Virus record (IMG/VR): IMGVR_UViG_3300009103_000037
Coordinates: 1 to 57,826 of that record
Direction: 5' to 3' (one strand)
Length of the DNA stretch: 57,826 nucleotides
DNA from: a virus
The translations under genes and the position numbers were made by a program. The notes under the pieces are model-generated. The model searched no databases and was not told the origin of the DNA. It worked only from the letters and a program-made list of their open reading frames with translations. Within the stretch, counting starts at the first letter, position 1. Every line of letters starts with the position of its first letter. Of this stretch, positions 39,144 through 46,162 are shown one piece after another.

Positions 39144-39355
39144 CAGTATGTTCCAGTAAGAAGAGGGCTTAACTCTTCTGTGGCCTTAAAGATATAGTCT
39201 ATAGCATGATCTATGCTTTCAAACTTTGTTGTTACTTGATGACCATTACTAAGGTTAATGACAATGCCATTAGAGTCCTTTGCAATAGACGCAATATGTT
39301 CTGCGTTTACAACAACAATCTTTCGGGTTGTAGTTTCTATTGGAAGTAATTTCAT
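39143..39355 (-). CDS. Small hypothetical protein
   Basis: 70 residues, beta-strand pattern I-V-V-V-N-A-E-H-I-A-S-I-A-K-D-S-N-G-I-V-I-N-L and a C-terminal helix. Its 'I-x-x-I-x-x-D-S-x-G-x-x-I' strand-turn-strand resembles the protein at 45918-46142. Both are probably small beta-hairpin proteins of the FlbD-like/LytTR-like shape, but neither has a recognised function. Confidence 0.55.
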   Translation of the reverse strand: MKLLPIETTTRKIVVVNAEHIASIAKDSNGIVINLSNGHQVTTKFESIDHAIDYIFKATEELSPLLTGTY

Positions 39356-39366
39356 ACTGTTCTCCT

Positions 39367-40503
39367 TTATTCATAATCTCTTACGCTAATTCCAACGGGA
39401 AACCTTGGCCTACCGTCGTCAGTAAGCTCTTGATATTTAACGGTTAAGTCTTTGCCTACATAAGAGCTGAGGTTCTTATATATTTCAGCCCTATCTTCGT
39501 GAGTTCCCTTTGGCCTAACATCAAATTCAAGCCCGTCATTAGTTACGCACCTAAAGATCACAAGACCAGTTTCTCTGCCAGTGCCATCTTTCCCGCCGAT
39601 AATCTTAAACTCATTATCGACGAACCTCTTTACCTTCTGCAAATCATAAGAACGATGCTTATACTTGTATAGGCTGTTTTGGTTGCGAACCATCATTCCT
39701 TCGTAGCCGTTGCTGATAAACCTCGATTCATAAAGATCAAATTCCTCTTGGTTCTCAATATCAACTGTTTCTACAAACTTAATGTTATCAATAAGTCCGA
39801 TATGCCCGTTCCATTCTTTGCAATACGCTGGAAACATAGTGGTACACATAGTTCTCTTTGGAATCCTGTCCTCAAAAGAAAGGGTTGGATGGGGGCTGTC
39901 ATATATATGATACTCTAACAGGTCCGTATCAGCTCTCTTTTTCTTAACCGCAGAGATAATTCTTTGAAAAGTCCAATCGTGAACATAGATTTCTCCGTCT
40001 ACACACTGACCTTCGCTTAGCATTATCCCTAATTGAGTAGCGATTTTATCTGGAATATCCATTTCCTTGCCCTTTCTAGACCACATCAATATCTTGCCAT
40101 CTTCTTTTTTGGCAATCATTCTGACTCCATCTAGTTTAGGCTGTACCCAACATGGAAATTTAATCTTTGCACTATGCTTATCATATCTGTGGGCAAGCAT
40201 AGGAAGGAATAACCCGTCAGATGCAGATGGGATCTTGCTCTTATCCTCTACATATCCTGAATCTTTCTTGCGACTATGGGCAGATTTAGCCTCAGACAAT
40301 GCTTGTTCATAGGGAGAAGTTTCATTGGCTCTGCCAATATTTTTTCCTTCCTCTATATAGCGTTGGTCAAGTTGCTTCTTGCCATCTTCATAACCATGCT
40401 CAGTTTCGATATAGCAGGTTCCATCGGCCATTTTAAGAACCGAGATATTCCACTCCTTAATCTTGCCGTTAGTGGACCTTCCATACAGCGTAGATAAACT
40501 CAT
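39367..40503 (-). CDS. ATP-dependent DNA ligase
   Basis: 378 residues. The nucleotidyl-acceptor lysine motif is V-Q-P-K-L-D-G-V-R-M (motif I, K-L-D-G, about 141-147). Others: S-R-K-G-K-E-M-D (III), V-D-G-E-I-Y-V (IIIa), E-G-M-M-V-R (IV) and Y-D-L-Q-K-V-K (V). A WGR-like domain of about 85 residues at the N-terminus (Y-C-I-E-T/W-N-I-S-V-L-K pattern) may help DNA binding. It ends in an OB-fold piece. ATP-dependent ligases are typical of phages such as T4 and T7. Confidence 0.92.
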   Translation of the reverse strand: MSLSTLYGRSTNGKIKEWNISVLKMADGTCYIETEHGYEDGKKQLDQRYIEEGKNIGRANETSPYEQALSEAKSAHSRKKDSGYVEDKSKIPSASDGLFLPMLAHRYDKHSAKIKFPCWVQPKLDGVRMIAKKEDGKILMWSRKGKEMDIPDKIATQLGIMLSEGQCVDGEIYVHDWTFQRIISAVKKKRADTDLLEYHIYDSPHPTLSFEDRIPKRTMCTTMFPAYCKEWNGHIGLIDNIKFVETVDIENQEEFDLYESRFISNGYEGMMVRNQNSLYKYKHRSYDLQKVKRFVDNEFKIIGGKDGTGRETGLVIFRCVTNDGLEFDVRPKGTHEDRAEIYKNLSSYVGKDLTVKYQELTDDGRPRFPVGISVRDYE

Positions 40504-40698
40504 CTATTCCTCCTCATCAACATAGCCTAAAACTGTTAACAATATAATTCCATCCTCAACACCAGACACCTCCCAGGAAATGCCCTGAAGATATGGCTCT
40601 CCGGTTAAGTCGCAAAGATGATCGTTAAAATCATCAATAGTCATCCCAACAACATCGTCGAAATCTATTTCAACAACCTTTTTTACATCGTATGTCAT
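40504..40698 (-). CDS. Small conserved-type hypothetical protein
   Basis: 64 residues, acidic. D-V-K-K-V-V-E-I-D-F-D-D-V and S-W-E-V-S-G-V-E-D-G-I-I-L-L-T-V-L-G-Y are alternating strands with a short helix between them. Its stop abuts the ligase start directly, implying coupled translation. Small proteins of this look recur in myovirus genomes. Confidence 0.55.
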   Translation of the reverse strand: MTYDVKKVVEIDFDDVVGMTIDDFNDHLCDLTGEPYLQGISWEVSGVEDGIILLTVLGYVDEEE

Positions 40699-40702
40699 GT
40701 AT

Positions 40703-40819
40703 TTATTTCCTTTTTAAAACATTTAGAACAAAGAGGTTATAGGAAAAAACCGCAGAAAATCCTGAGCTAAAAATAATACAGGCCAATACAGCCGCTTCAT
40801 ATAAAAACTGCTTACTCAA
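40703..40819 (-). CDS. Tiny single-pass membrane protein, TTG start
   Basis: 38 residues read from a TTG at 40819, with GAGG about 9 nt upstream, inside the end of the preceding gene. The middle is one transmembrane helix (A-V-L-A-C-I-I-F-S-S-G-F-S-A-V-F) and the end is basic (N-V-L-K-R-K). It fills an otherwise empty 110-nt gap, which supports it. Uncertain. Confidence 0.4.
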   Translation of the reverse strand: MSKQFLYEAAVLACIIFSSGFSAVFSYNLFVLNVLKRK

Positions 40820-41039
40820 ACCTAAACCCCTCTTCAAGTTTTTCAGTAGGAATTCTAAGCGCCATATAAACATTATCGTTAGGGCTGATCAAAGTACCTT
40901 TTTGAGCGGGGCGATAAGCATACACTTTATGATCCCACTTTAAAAGGCTCCATTCAAGACGACTAAATAAGACACTTTTAATATGAACCCCTAAGGATAA
41001 TCCTGCTGTAAAAATAATTATACCAAGTATTACTGACAT
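40812..41039 (-). CDS. Small membrane protein
   Basis: 75 residues from the ATG at 41039, which has CCGAAAGG about 8 nt upstream; an ATG at 41090 is upstream of that. The N-terminal membrane helix is S-V-I-L-G-I-I-I-F-T-A-G-L-S, followed by an Arg- and Trp-containing cytoplasmic tail (R-L-E-W-S-L-L-K-W-D-H-K-V-Y-A-Y-R). A short hairpin (GCCTGT/ACAGGC) sits in the leader. The promoter motif is 55 nt upstream. Confidence 0.6.
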   Translation of the reverse strand: MSVILGIIIFTAGLSLGVHIKSVLFSRLEWSLLKWDHKVYAYRPAQKGTLISPNDNVYMALRIPTEKLEEGFRFE

Positions 41040-41093
41040 TTCACTACCTTTCGGGTCATGCCTGTCTCCGAATAAAAAACAGGCTCCCATACA

Positions 41094-41109
41094 CTATAAC
41101 TGATGAAGA
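41094..41109 (-). promoter_or_regulatory. Phage promoter motif
   Basis: Minus-strand TCTTCATCAGTTATAG, with the last T changed, preceded by an AT-rich tract. It is 54 nt before the ATG at 41039. Confidence 0.65.
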
Positions 41110-41126
41110 AATTTTTTTAATTAAAA

Positions 41127-42341
41127 TTAAAGAAGGCTACTTATCTTCGACACATAATCGTGTGATGCCTTGCTAGGCAGGTGGATGCCATCACATGAAC
41201 CACAAGTATAGCCAGACTCAAACACCCTTCCGCCTATAGTCTTGGGCGTACTATATTTGATGTAATCATATGGATTAATAAAGGTCCAGCCGTACCCCTG
41301 AACCATAGCTTCTACAGTTTTGTTTCTCTTGTTTCTTCTGTCATAAGTTTTGGCAAAACCCCTATCAGAGTTTAGGCTCTTGGCCCAACTTTTCCTTCTT
41401 CTTATCGGAGGTGGAGCGCCAGTCCATCTAACGGGAACTTCTCCCTTAGTGTATGAGTGAATAAGGTTAAGCAAATCTCCGGTTCCCGATATGCCATTTC
41501 CGTTTAAAGAAATGATTATTTTAGAAGGCCCCTTCTCTAGCATATTTATTAGGGTGGGATGATTGGCCCAGTAAGATGCTCTTGAACCAACTTTGGCAAG
41601 CCTCTTTCCCGAACCACCTGCGCTCATAAGGGCTTTACCAAGTGGTCCTGCCATCTGACTATCGCCAAGATAAAGTACGAAATCACCCTTTGTAATTAAG
41701 GGTCCTGCACCATCTTGTTCCGAGGAAGTGCTATGCTCTGTAGATGGCCTGTTTGCATAAGAATCAATTAAGTCAATCGTTTCCTTGTTTACAATTCCAT
41801 TAATTTTGCCTGAGTATTTTCCATCTGACGCCGCTTTTTCTTTAAACGCAATCACAGCTGATTTGGTTTCTCTTCCGAAAAGACCATCTATGCCGAATCT
41901 TGGAAGTTCAAAGCCAGCCCTTACCAGAGCCTTCTGTAAGCGCCTTACTGCTTTTTTATTTTTTGACCCAACCTTTAGGGTTGAACCCTCCTGAATGGAG
42001 TCAGGTCTTTCTTTGTATGGAGATTCAATAGACGCTGGAGGTGAGTTGCTATCAACCATTGACTTTTCTTTGTAATCCTTTGCCTGTGTTTCTGCACTAT
42101 CAGTCGGCTCATCAATAGACGCTGGAGGATTGTTAGTGGAGATAGGGGTCTTATCAATAGAGTCGGGAGGGGAAGAGACTTTCTCTTCACTCTCAGTGTC
42201 GAGAGCTTCTTTGAGCTTATCAAGCTTCTCTGTGGTCATAGGACCCTGTAGAGTTAGGACTCTAGAGGACTCTTTGCTCAAGCCTCTCTCTTTTAATATT
42301 GCCGCTAACCTTTTTAGCTTTTCGCCCATTAGACTGCTCAT
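41127..42341 (-). CDS. Module-bearing PG-binding / SGNH-hydrolase protein
   Basis: 404 residues. Order: module at about 5-30 (L-K-R-L-A-A-I-L-K-E-R-G-L-S-K-E), a disordered Ser/Pro/Asp/Thr linker with I-D repeats to about 130, a PG_binding_1 domain (L-Q-K-A-L, G-I-D-G-L-F-G-R-E-T, about 135-200) and an SGNH hydrolase (L-G-D-S-Q-M, S-L-N-G-N-G, D-G-I-H-L, to 404). The SGNH fold has its catalytic Ser in G-D-S and Asp/His in D-G-I-H. Target is likely acetylated peptidoglycan. It is paralogous to the protein at 50766. No ribosome site is clear at either ATG. Confidence 0.82.
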   Translation of the reverse strand: MSSLMGEKLKRLAAILKERGLSKESSRVLTLQGPMTTEKLDKLKEALDTESEEKVSSPPDSIDKTPISTNNPPASIDEPTDSAETQAKDYKEKSMVDSNSPPASIESPYKERPDSIQEGSTLKVGSKNKKAVRRLQKALVRAGFELPRFGIDGLFGRETKSAVIAFKEKAASDGKYSGKINGIVNKETIDLIDSYANRPSTEHSTSSEQDGAGPLITKGDFVLYLGDSQMAGPLGKALMSAGGSGKRLAKVGSRASYWANHPTLINMLEKGPSKIIISLNGNGISGTGDLLNLIHSYTKGEVPVRWTGAPPPIRRRKSWAKSLNSDRGFAKTYDRRNKRNKTVEAMVQGYGWTFINPYDYIKYSTPKTIGGRVFESGYTCGSCDGIHLPSKASHDYVSKISSLL

Positions 42342-42373
42342 GTTATAATTATGTTTATTAATAGTAATAACGC

Positions 42374-42400
42374 AAAAAGCAGAGACAAAAGCCTCTGCTA
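42374..42400 (-). terminator. Rho-independent terminator
   Basis: AGCAGAG pairs with CTCTGCT around an 8-nt loop, followed on the minus strand by TTTTT. It overlaps the stop codon of the gene at 42398-42748. Confidence 0.75.
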
Positions 42401-42748
42401 AAATTGCGCCTCTTGGCGTATATCATCAAATACAGGCCAACTATTATTTATAAGGTCATCAACCCAAGCAACGACTCTATTGGTTTTGCCTCCGATATGC
42501 CACTCTCTTATGTCGCATAAGTCTAGACCACCTTCTCCAAGATAGTTCTTTCCATCTTTCCAGTTATATATCGTTGCTATAGAGCCATCTTCAAATTCTA
42601 TAACCCATTCTGCATCAGACTTATAGTTATCGAAGCCTTCACATGGTGCTCCTAATTTTTCAATTATCTTGCTGTAATCAGCAATTATCTCACCTTGTAG
42701 ACAGGTTCCAGAGCAGCAAGCCTCATTTATAGAAGCGACTTTGGGCAT
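42398..42748 (-). CDS. Conserved-type phage hypothetical protein
   Basis: 116 residues. A-C-C-S-G-T-C-L near the start gives three Cys in close spacing. The middle has F-E-D-G-S-I-A-T-I-Y-N-W-K-D-G and E-W-H-I-G-G-K-T-N-R-V-V, which is a pattern I associate with small proteins in cyanophage-like and jumbo genomes, without function. It ends with a terminator. No family name can be given. Confidence 0.6.
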   Translation of the reverse strand: MPKVASINEACCSGTCLQGEIIADYSKIIEKLGAPCEGFDNYKSDAEWVIEFEDGSIATIYNWKDGKNYLGEGGLDLCDIREWHIGGKTNRVVAWVDDLINNSWPVFDDIRQEAQF

Positions 42749-42757
42749 AGCGAATCC

Positions 42758-42850
42758 TTACAAAAGTAGTGTAAGCAAAAGAACTGAGGCTCCAAGGCTC
42801 ACCAGTATTTTTAGAAAGTTAATATCATCGTTATCAAAATATTTTCTCAT
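42758..42850 (-). CDS. 30-residue hydrophobic peptide
   Basis: Read from the ATG at 42850 with a perfect AAGGAGA ribosome site 5 nt before. The peptide has a polar start (R-K-Y-F-D-N-D-D-I-N-F) and a membrane helix ending L-V-S-L-G-A-S-V-L-L-L-T-L-L-L. Such tiny membrane peptides are common in phages as toxins or regulators. Its strong ribosome site makes it a likely real gene. Confidence 0.55.
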   Translation of the reverse strand: MRKYFDNDDINFLKILVSLGASVLLLTLLL

Positions 42851-42864
42851 ATCTTCTCCTTATG

Positions 42865-42960
42865 TTATGAGGATTTGGGTGGAGGTGGGTCAAAGATATA
42901 TGATTGCTCATAATCTGGATATTGATTAAACAAGTTATCATAATTATCCACAGGGTTCAC
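42865..42960 (-). CDS. Overlapping short gene, start uncertain
   Basis: An open frame continues 80 nt past the stop of the zinc-binding gene and reads D-N-Y-D-N-L-F-N-Q-Y-P-D-Y-E-Q-S-Y-I, then a proline-rich end. From the GTG at 42960 (AAGGA 4 nt upstream) it is 31 residues. The frame is also open further upstream inside the neighbouring gene (an in-frame ATG at 43032), so the start is ambiguous. Confidence 0.4.
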   Translation of the reverse strand: MNPVDNYDNLFNQYPDYEQSYIFDPPPPKSS

Positions 42961-43174
42961 CAATTCCTTCAAAGTTGTAGTTTCCGGCTCTAACTGCTTC
43001 TGTTGCTGCGCTTCTAGCTTCCTCATAATCATCCCGATCTTCCTCCTTGCTCTTACACTCCATGCAGATAAGTTTAGTAGAGTACATAGACATAATGTGA
43101 CTGCTTGTCTCTTTATAACAGCGTTGGCATAATTCAGACCAAACAGTCTCGCTATGGTCATTATGGTGATTCAT
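42944..43174 (-). CDS. Small zinc-ribbon-like phage protein
   Basis: 76 residues with Cys pairs C-Q-R-C and C-M-E-C about 20 apart, a zinc-ribbon arrangement, followed by D-D-Y-E-E-A-R-S-A-A-T-E-A-V-R-A-G-N-Y-N-F-E-G-I-G. This layout (ribbon plus acidic helix ending in 'NFxGIG') is widespread in jumbo and T4-like phage genomes and is a good phage marker without a known role. It overlaps the short frame at 42865-42960 by 17 nt. Confidence 0.72.
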   Translation of the reverse strand: MNHHNDHSETVWSELCQRCYKETSSHIMSMYSTKLICMECKSKEEDRDDYEEARSAATEAVRAGNYNFEGIGEPCG

Positions 43175-43197
43175 TTCCTCACTCTCCTTAGGTATTA

Positions 43198-43353
43198 TTA
43201 CTCTTTATCCTGAGCATCCTGCTGAACAGTCTCAGTTACATCAGCTGCATCCTGCTGAACAGTCTCAGCTACATTGTTGTCAGTGCATCCACCAAAGTAT
43301 GCGCCAGCTGCGCCAATTAAAACCGCTGCAATTAAAGTCATTAAAATTCTCAT
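43198..43353 (-). CDS. Small lipoprotein with tandem repeat
   Basis: 51 residues. The start M-R-I-L-M-T-L-I-A-A-V-L-I-G-A-A is a signal peptide and Y-F-G-G-C is a lipobox, so the mature protein is a lipid-anchored peptide of about 29 residues. That part is a direct repeat of 11 residues (E-T-V-Q-Q-D-A at two places; a 33-bp repeat in DNA). AGGAG precedes the ATG. Small phage lipoproteins often block infection by related phages; this role is inference. Confidence 0.65.
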   Translation of the reverse strand: MRILMTLIAAVLIGAAGAYFGGCTDNNVAETVQQDAADVTETVQQDAQDKE

Positions 43354-43384
43354 TATTCTCTCCTATTGTTTGTTAGATTAAAAA

Positions 43385-43615
43385 TTATCTCGGAGCAAAA
43401 GATGCTGTCGCAAACCACATATCAGGCGGGTTAGCTTCATACCTAATGCTTTCAACCAAGTATCTTGTTGTACCAGCATCCTGCTTTAAAAGCAAAAAAT
43501 CACCATTTTTAATTCCAGAGTGCCAGCCAACTAGGTCTACACTCATACCTCCGTCACGAATCTCCATAACATTATAATTGCATCCCCAAGATTTTCTCGA
43601 TATATCATGCGTCAT
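43385..43615 (-). CDS. Small hypothetical protein
   Basis: 76 residues from the ATG at 43615 (GGAG 6 nt upstream), overlapping the upstream stop by one base. The body D-L-V-G-W-H-S-G-I-K-N-G-D-F-L-L-L-K and T-T-R-Y-L-V-E-S-I-R-Y-E-A-N-P-P-D-M-W-F looks like a beta-barrel with a K-N-G-D turn and is common in myovirus small proteins. No family recognised. Confidence 0.6.
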   Translation of the reverse strand: MTHDISRKSWGCNYNVMEIRDGGMSVDLVGWHSGIKNGDFLLLKQDAGTTRYLVESIRYEANPPDMWFATASFAPR

Positions 43616-43851
43616 TACTCGCTCCACTTTTCATATAGCCCTAGCTCATCGGCATCCATTTCATACGGATCAACATAATCAATCTCTCTGCTATTAGAAA
43701 GCTGCATATCAACTATGTCTACGATTTCATAATCAGTAATTTGGCTATGGTCAAAAGAGTAGTCTAAATCCTGAACAATCTCTTGAATGGAATCTTCTGT
43801 CTGACCATCTTCTAAATAAAGTTTAACGTGCAAATATACATAACTTCCCAT
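43615..43851 (-). CDS. Small acidic hypothetical protein
   Basis: 78 residues. A beta strand (Y-V-Y-L-H-V-K-L-Y-L) is followed by acidic helices (D-S-I-Q-E-I-V-Q-D-L-D-Y) and a negatively charged end. The last bases overlap the next ATG. No family recognised. Confidence 0.55.
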   Translation of the reverse strand: MGSYVYLHVKLYLEDGQTEDSIQEIVQDLDYSFDHSQITDYEIVDIVDMQLSNSREIDYVDPYEMDADELGLYEKWSE

Positions 43852-44570
43852 TACATAATCCCCAAAGTTTTCTTTTCCTTCTTGGAAAGAGTTTTAGTCC
43901 TAACGTATTGTCCCTTAATGGAACGCTCTCCGATAGCCTCAACGATCCAATCTTGATTCTTTTGAGACACAAAAGCAAATTCATCAAAAGTATCAGGCCA
44001 AGCTTCTAGGGAAGCCTTAAACCAAGTGCCATCACTTGCTCGTCTAATGAAGAAGACAGACGTATCTTTAGTTTTAATCAGATTGGGATTATCCTTTTCT
44101 TCACTCCAACTGTTCCAAGGTGGACGCTTTTCTTTTGGCTCCTTAAGAAGACCATGCTTATCTACATAAAAAGTCCAGCCATTCCGATAAAGAGGGGATA
44201 ATCCCCACCCGATTTTATGTGGCTTTCCATTTTTAAAGACGGGATAAAGCTCAACATAGTCAAACAAGTGTTGAAAGATATGATCTTGAACAATTCCTCT
44301 GCGGTCCATATTCTCGCAAATTTCAGAATAAACTTTATTCCAAGGTCTATTACAATTCTTTGCCAGATACCGAACAAGAGGCTTTAGGTATTCATTAAGC
44401 TCTTTTCTTCCCCACCAATTTCTGTCTTTAGGCTTCATAGAAGAGTAGCTAGGAAGGTCGTCATAATTGCCTTCTCTCTCCAGCCTTCTGCTCTTTTTTA
44501 CCTCACCATTCTTTCGACTGCTGCCAATGCGAGGGGTAGTGACCAGAACTTTATCCATATCTTTACGCAT
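43851..44570 (-). CDS. Hypothetical protein of unknown family
   Basis: 239 residues, basic N-terminus (R-I-G-S-S-R-K-N-G-E-V-K-K-S-R-R-L). Residues 60-110 read L-V-R-Y-L-A-K-N-C-N-R-P-W-N-K-V-Y-S-E-I and V-Q-D-H-I-F-Q-H-L-F-D-Y, a pattern seen in uncharacterised proteins of bacteria and large phages. The end has W-F-K-A-S-L-E-A-W-P and a basic tail. No catalytic motif is obvious; DNA or RNA binding is likely. Confidence 0.6.
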   Translation of the reverse strand: MRKDMDKVLVTTPRIGSSRKNGEVKKSRRLEREGNYDDLPSYSSMKPKDRNWWGRKELNEYLKPLVRYLAKNCNRPWNKVYSEICENMDRRGIVQDHIFQHLFDYVELYPVFKNGKPHKIGWGLSPLYRNGWTFYVDKHGLLKEPKEKRPPWNSWSEEKDNPNLIKTKDTSVFFIRRASDGTWFKASLEAWPDTFDEFAFVSQKNQDWIVEAIGERSIKGQYVRTKTLSKKEKKTLGIM

Positions 44571-44579
44571 ATCTAGCTC

Positions 44580-44759
44580 TTAATGAAGGGTTCTATTGAA
44601 GTTAGCGAAATATTCAGAAGCCTCTTTCAGACCCTCAGCTATAGCATCCCTTGTTCCTGAGTCAGTCAACTCTAGCTCAGCATACATACACTCATCTAGA
44701 ATTACCTTTACTATCCACCCACTAATATCAGATGCTAAATTCTTATTGTCCTCAGTCAT
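44580..44759 (-). CDS. 59-residue hypothetical protein
   Basis: From the ATG at 44759 (GAGG 5 nt upstream), N-K-N-L-A-S-D-I-S-G-W-I-V-K-V-I-L-D-E-C-M is followed by a long amphipathic helix and ends N-R-T-L-H. It is too short for typical finders, but the ribosome site and clean frame support it. It begins 15 nt after the tRNA 3' end. No family recognised. Confidence 0.55.
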   Translation of the reverse strand: MTEDNKNLASDISGWIVKVILDECMYAELELTDSGTRDAIAEGLKEASEYFANFNRTLH

Positions 44760-44774
44760 ACTTACCTCGTTAAA

Positions 44775-44852
44775 TGGTCGGCTGACCGAGACTCGAACTC
44801 GGAACCCTCTGTTTATGAGACAGACGCTCTAACCTGATTGAGCTATCAGCCG
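44775..44852 (-). tRNA. tRNA with CAU anticodon (Met or Ile2)
   Basis: 78 nt with CCA. Acceptor CGGCTGA/TCAGCCG is fully paired (C1-G72), the D-arm is normal, the anticodon stem-loop is TCTGT-CTCATAA-ACAGA, and the T arm is CGAGTTCGAGTCTCG. CAU means Met unless C34 is modified to lysidine by TilS. The acceptor has C4-G69, favoured by TilS, but T5-A68, so identity is open. Confidence 0.9.
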
Positions 44853-44859
44853 ATATGTT

Positions 44860-45039
44860 TTATTTTATATCGAATTGAAACCAATAATAACCGTTTTCAA
44901 ACCCAAGCTCTTCGTCTATTACAACCTGTCCTACAATATAAGAGAGAGCCTCTGCGATATAAGCCCCATCATGGTAGTCTTTAAGTGGAACCTTTGGGGT
45001 GGGAAACTCAAGCCACATAACCTTCTTATCATTCTTCAT
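44860..45039 (-). CDS. Small hypothetical protein
   Basis: 59 residues from the ATG at 45039, overlapping the upstream stop by 11 nt. The larger open frame (to 45129) uses the wrong start. The sequence W-L-E-F-P-T-P-K-V-P-L, G-Q-V-V-I-D-E-E-L-G-F and Y-W-F-Q-F shows short strands. No family recognised. Confidence 0.5.
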   Translation of the reverse strand: MKNDKKVMWLEFPTPKVPLKDYHDGAYIAEALSYIVGQVVIDEELGFENGYYWFQFDIK

Positions 45040-45238
45040 CAGAATATGACTCGACTTCTTCAACAGTTGTGTAAAAGCCTTCTCCGTCAATTCTATAAGA
45101 AGCGCGTACAGCTTTAGACTTATTCTCAAATTTATATGCTTGCTCTAAACTGCCCCACATAGACCAAGGAAAGAATGTGGTTGTTCCCACATAGAACCTT
45201 TCGTCCCATGAGACTCCTGACCGTTCTAATACATACAT
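45029..45238 (-). CDS. Small hypothetical protein right after a promoter
   Basis: 69 residues, AGGAG 5 nt before the ATG. F-Y-V-G-T-T-T-F-F-P-W-S-M and K-A-V-R-A-S-Y-R are small beta/alpha pieces ending in an acidic tail. The start lies only 16 nt after TTATAT of the promoter motif, which sets the transcription start between them. No family recognised. Confidence 0.6.
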   Translation of the reverse strand: MYVLERSGVSWDERFYVGTTTFFPWSMWGSLEQAYKFENKSKAVRASYRIDGEGFYTTVEEVESYSDEE

Positions 45239-45254
45239 AGTTACTCCTGTCTCT

Positions 45255-45270
45255 ATATAACCGATGAAGA
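45255..45270 (-). promoter_or_regulatory. Phage promoter motif
   Basis: Minus-strand TCTTCATCGGTTATAT. The next ATG is 16 nt away and its ribosome site 6-8 nt closer, so transcription must start within a few bases of TTATAT. This supports TTATAT as the -10 element. Confidence 0.7.
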
Positions 45271-45299
45271 AAATCTTTTACAAAAGTAGTCTACAGCTT

Positions 45300-45542
45300 T
45301 TATTTCGGCTGCTTGGAGAGATATAGGTTTATCTTGCTCCATAAAGTCTTAAACGAATCAGTGGGCCTGACTCCAGCTTTTCTCTTTAACTTTCTAAACT
45401 TTCTTCTTATAAGTCTTTTTTGAAGTTTGTTATATCCGTCAAACGAATCTTTGCCCGTTTCTTTGTTATGTCGCCACAGGTCTTTAGGCAGAACTCCATA
45501 GAGTGTTTGGAGTATATAAGCTTCGGAATTATCATCGCTCAC
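45300..45542 (-). CDS. Small basic hypothetical protein
   Basis: 80 residues from a GTG (GAGG 7 nt upstream). The sequence L-Q-K-R-L-I-R-R-K-F-R-K-L-K-R-K-A-G in the middle is a very basic helix, with L-Y-G-V-L-P-K-D-L-W-R in front and F-K-T-L-W-S-K-I behind. Probably binds nucleic acid. No family recognised. Confidence 0.5.
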   Translation of the reverse strand: MSDDNSEAYILQTLYGVLPKDLWRHNKETGKDSFDGYNKLQKRLIRRKFRKLKRKAGVRPTDSFKTLWSKINLYLSKQPK

Positions 45543-45828
45543 ATTAAAGCCTCAATTCCATAAGAAGGATTACTAGCTACCTTTCGGCAAAAGTAGTGTT
45601 CATCTGTTTAATATTATAGAAGACCTATGAAACGTAGTGGCAAACGAATCATTTGACCGAGCTTTTTCATTATTATGCTTAACGCCACAAATTGTATGTT
45701 ACCGTCACTTATATATTTCGGCAACACGTTTCTGAAACCCACCCTCTCTAAAAAGACAACCAAACCTTTTTAGAGTAACTTCAGAATTCCTCTCCAATCA
45801 ATAGTGTTGAGCGACAACACATTGAATA
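45543..45828. other. Noncoding stretch with two hairpins
   Basis: About 290 nt without a credible gene. It can form a 10-bp stem (CTCTAAAAAG/CTTTTTAGAG, 45745-45774) and a 6-bp hairpin (GTGTTG/CAACAC, near 45804-45820). Both lie downstream of the tRNA at 45829-45906 on the minus strand and could be tRNA 3' processing structures or a small RNA. Beyond that I see nothing. Confidence 0.4.
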
Positions 45829-45906
45829 TGGTAGGGCTAGTAGGACTCGAACCTACAACCGTTCCGTTATGAGCGGAAAGCTCTAACCAGATTGAGCTAT
45901 AGCCCC
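45829..45906 (-). tRNA. tRNA with CAU anticodon (Ile2 or Met)
   Basis: 78 nt with CCA. Acceptor GGGGCTA/TAGCCCT has a G1:U72 wobble, the anticodon stem-loop is TTCCG-CTCATAA-CGGAA, and the T arm is GTAGGTTCGAGTCCTAC. GGGGCTATAGCTC is the typical start of tRNA-Ile(CAU). With TilS encoded at 28.4 kb this is the better candidate for the AUA-decoding tRNA, but the identity is inferred. Confidence 0.9.
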
Positions 45907-45917
45907 ATAAGTAATAA

Positions 45918-46142
45918 TTATAAGTCTTGCTCAAGACTTGATTGCCAAAGACAATCAGCCATCACTTGATCAGGACTTAGATCTGGAACACTTATTTCCT
46001 GCGAAGGACCATACATAATTATTGAGCCTCCGTCAGAATCCGATCTAACGCTGATAATTCGAGATAAAGCAATATAGGTTACATTCTTGTCTTTTGACCC
46101 AAGAATGTTTGAATGTGTTTCAAGTCTTAAAAAAAGTTCCAT
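45918..46142 (-). CDS. Small beta-hairpin-like hypothetical protein
   Basis: 74 residues with AAGGAG 7 nt upstream. Y-I-A-L-S-R-I-I-S-V-R-S-D-S-D-G-G-S-I-I-M-Y resembles the FlbD-like 'I-x-x-I-x-x-D-x-G-x-x-I' shape seen also at 39143-39355. It lies at the start of a transcript whose promoter is 20 nt away and which includes the tRNA. No function known. Confidence 0.58.
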   Translation of the reverse strand: MELFLRLETHSNILGSKDKNVTYIALSRIISVRSDSDGGSIIMYGPSQEISVPDLSPDQVMADCLWQSSLEQDL

Positions 46143-46162
46143 GAACGTACTCCTTCAGAAAG

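Noticed and set aside
42961-43161. Upstream part of the 98-codon frame beginning at 43161
   Set aside because: It lies opposite frame to the well-supported zinc-ribbon gene and the supposed start has no ribosome site; only its 3' end past 42944 is plausible as a separate short gene.
42763-45600. Recurrent ACAAAAGTAGT string at 42763, 45280 and 45590
   Set aside because: Short and partly explained as coding sequence (the end of the 30-residue peptide); three weak matches are not enough to call an element.
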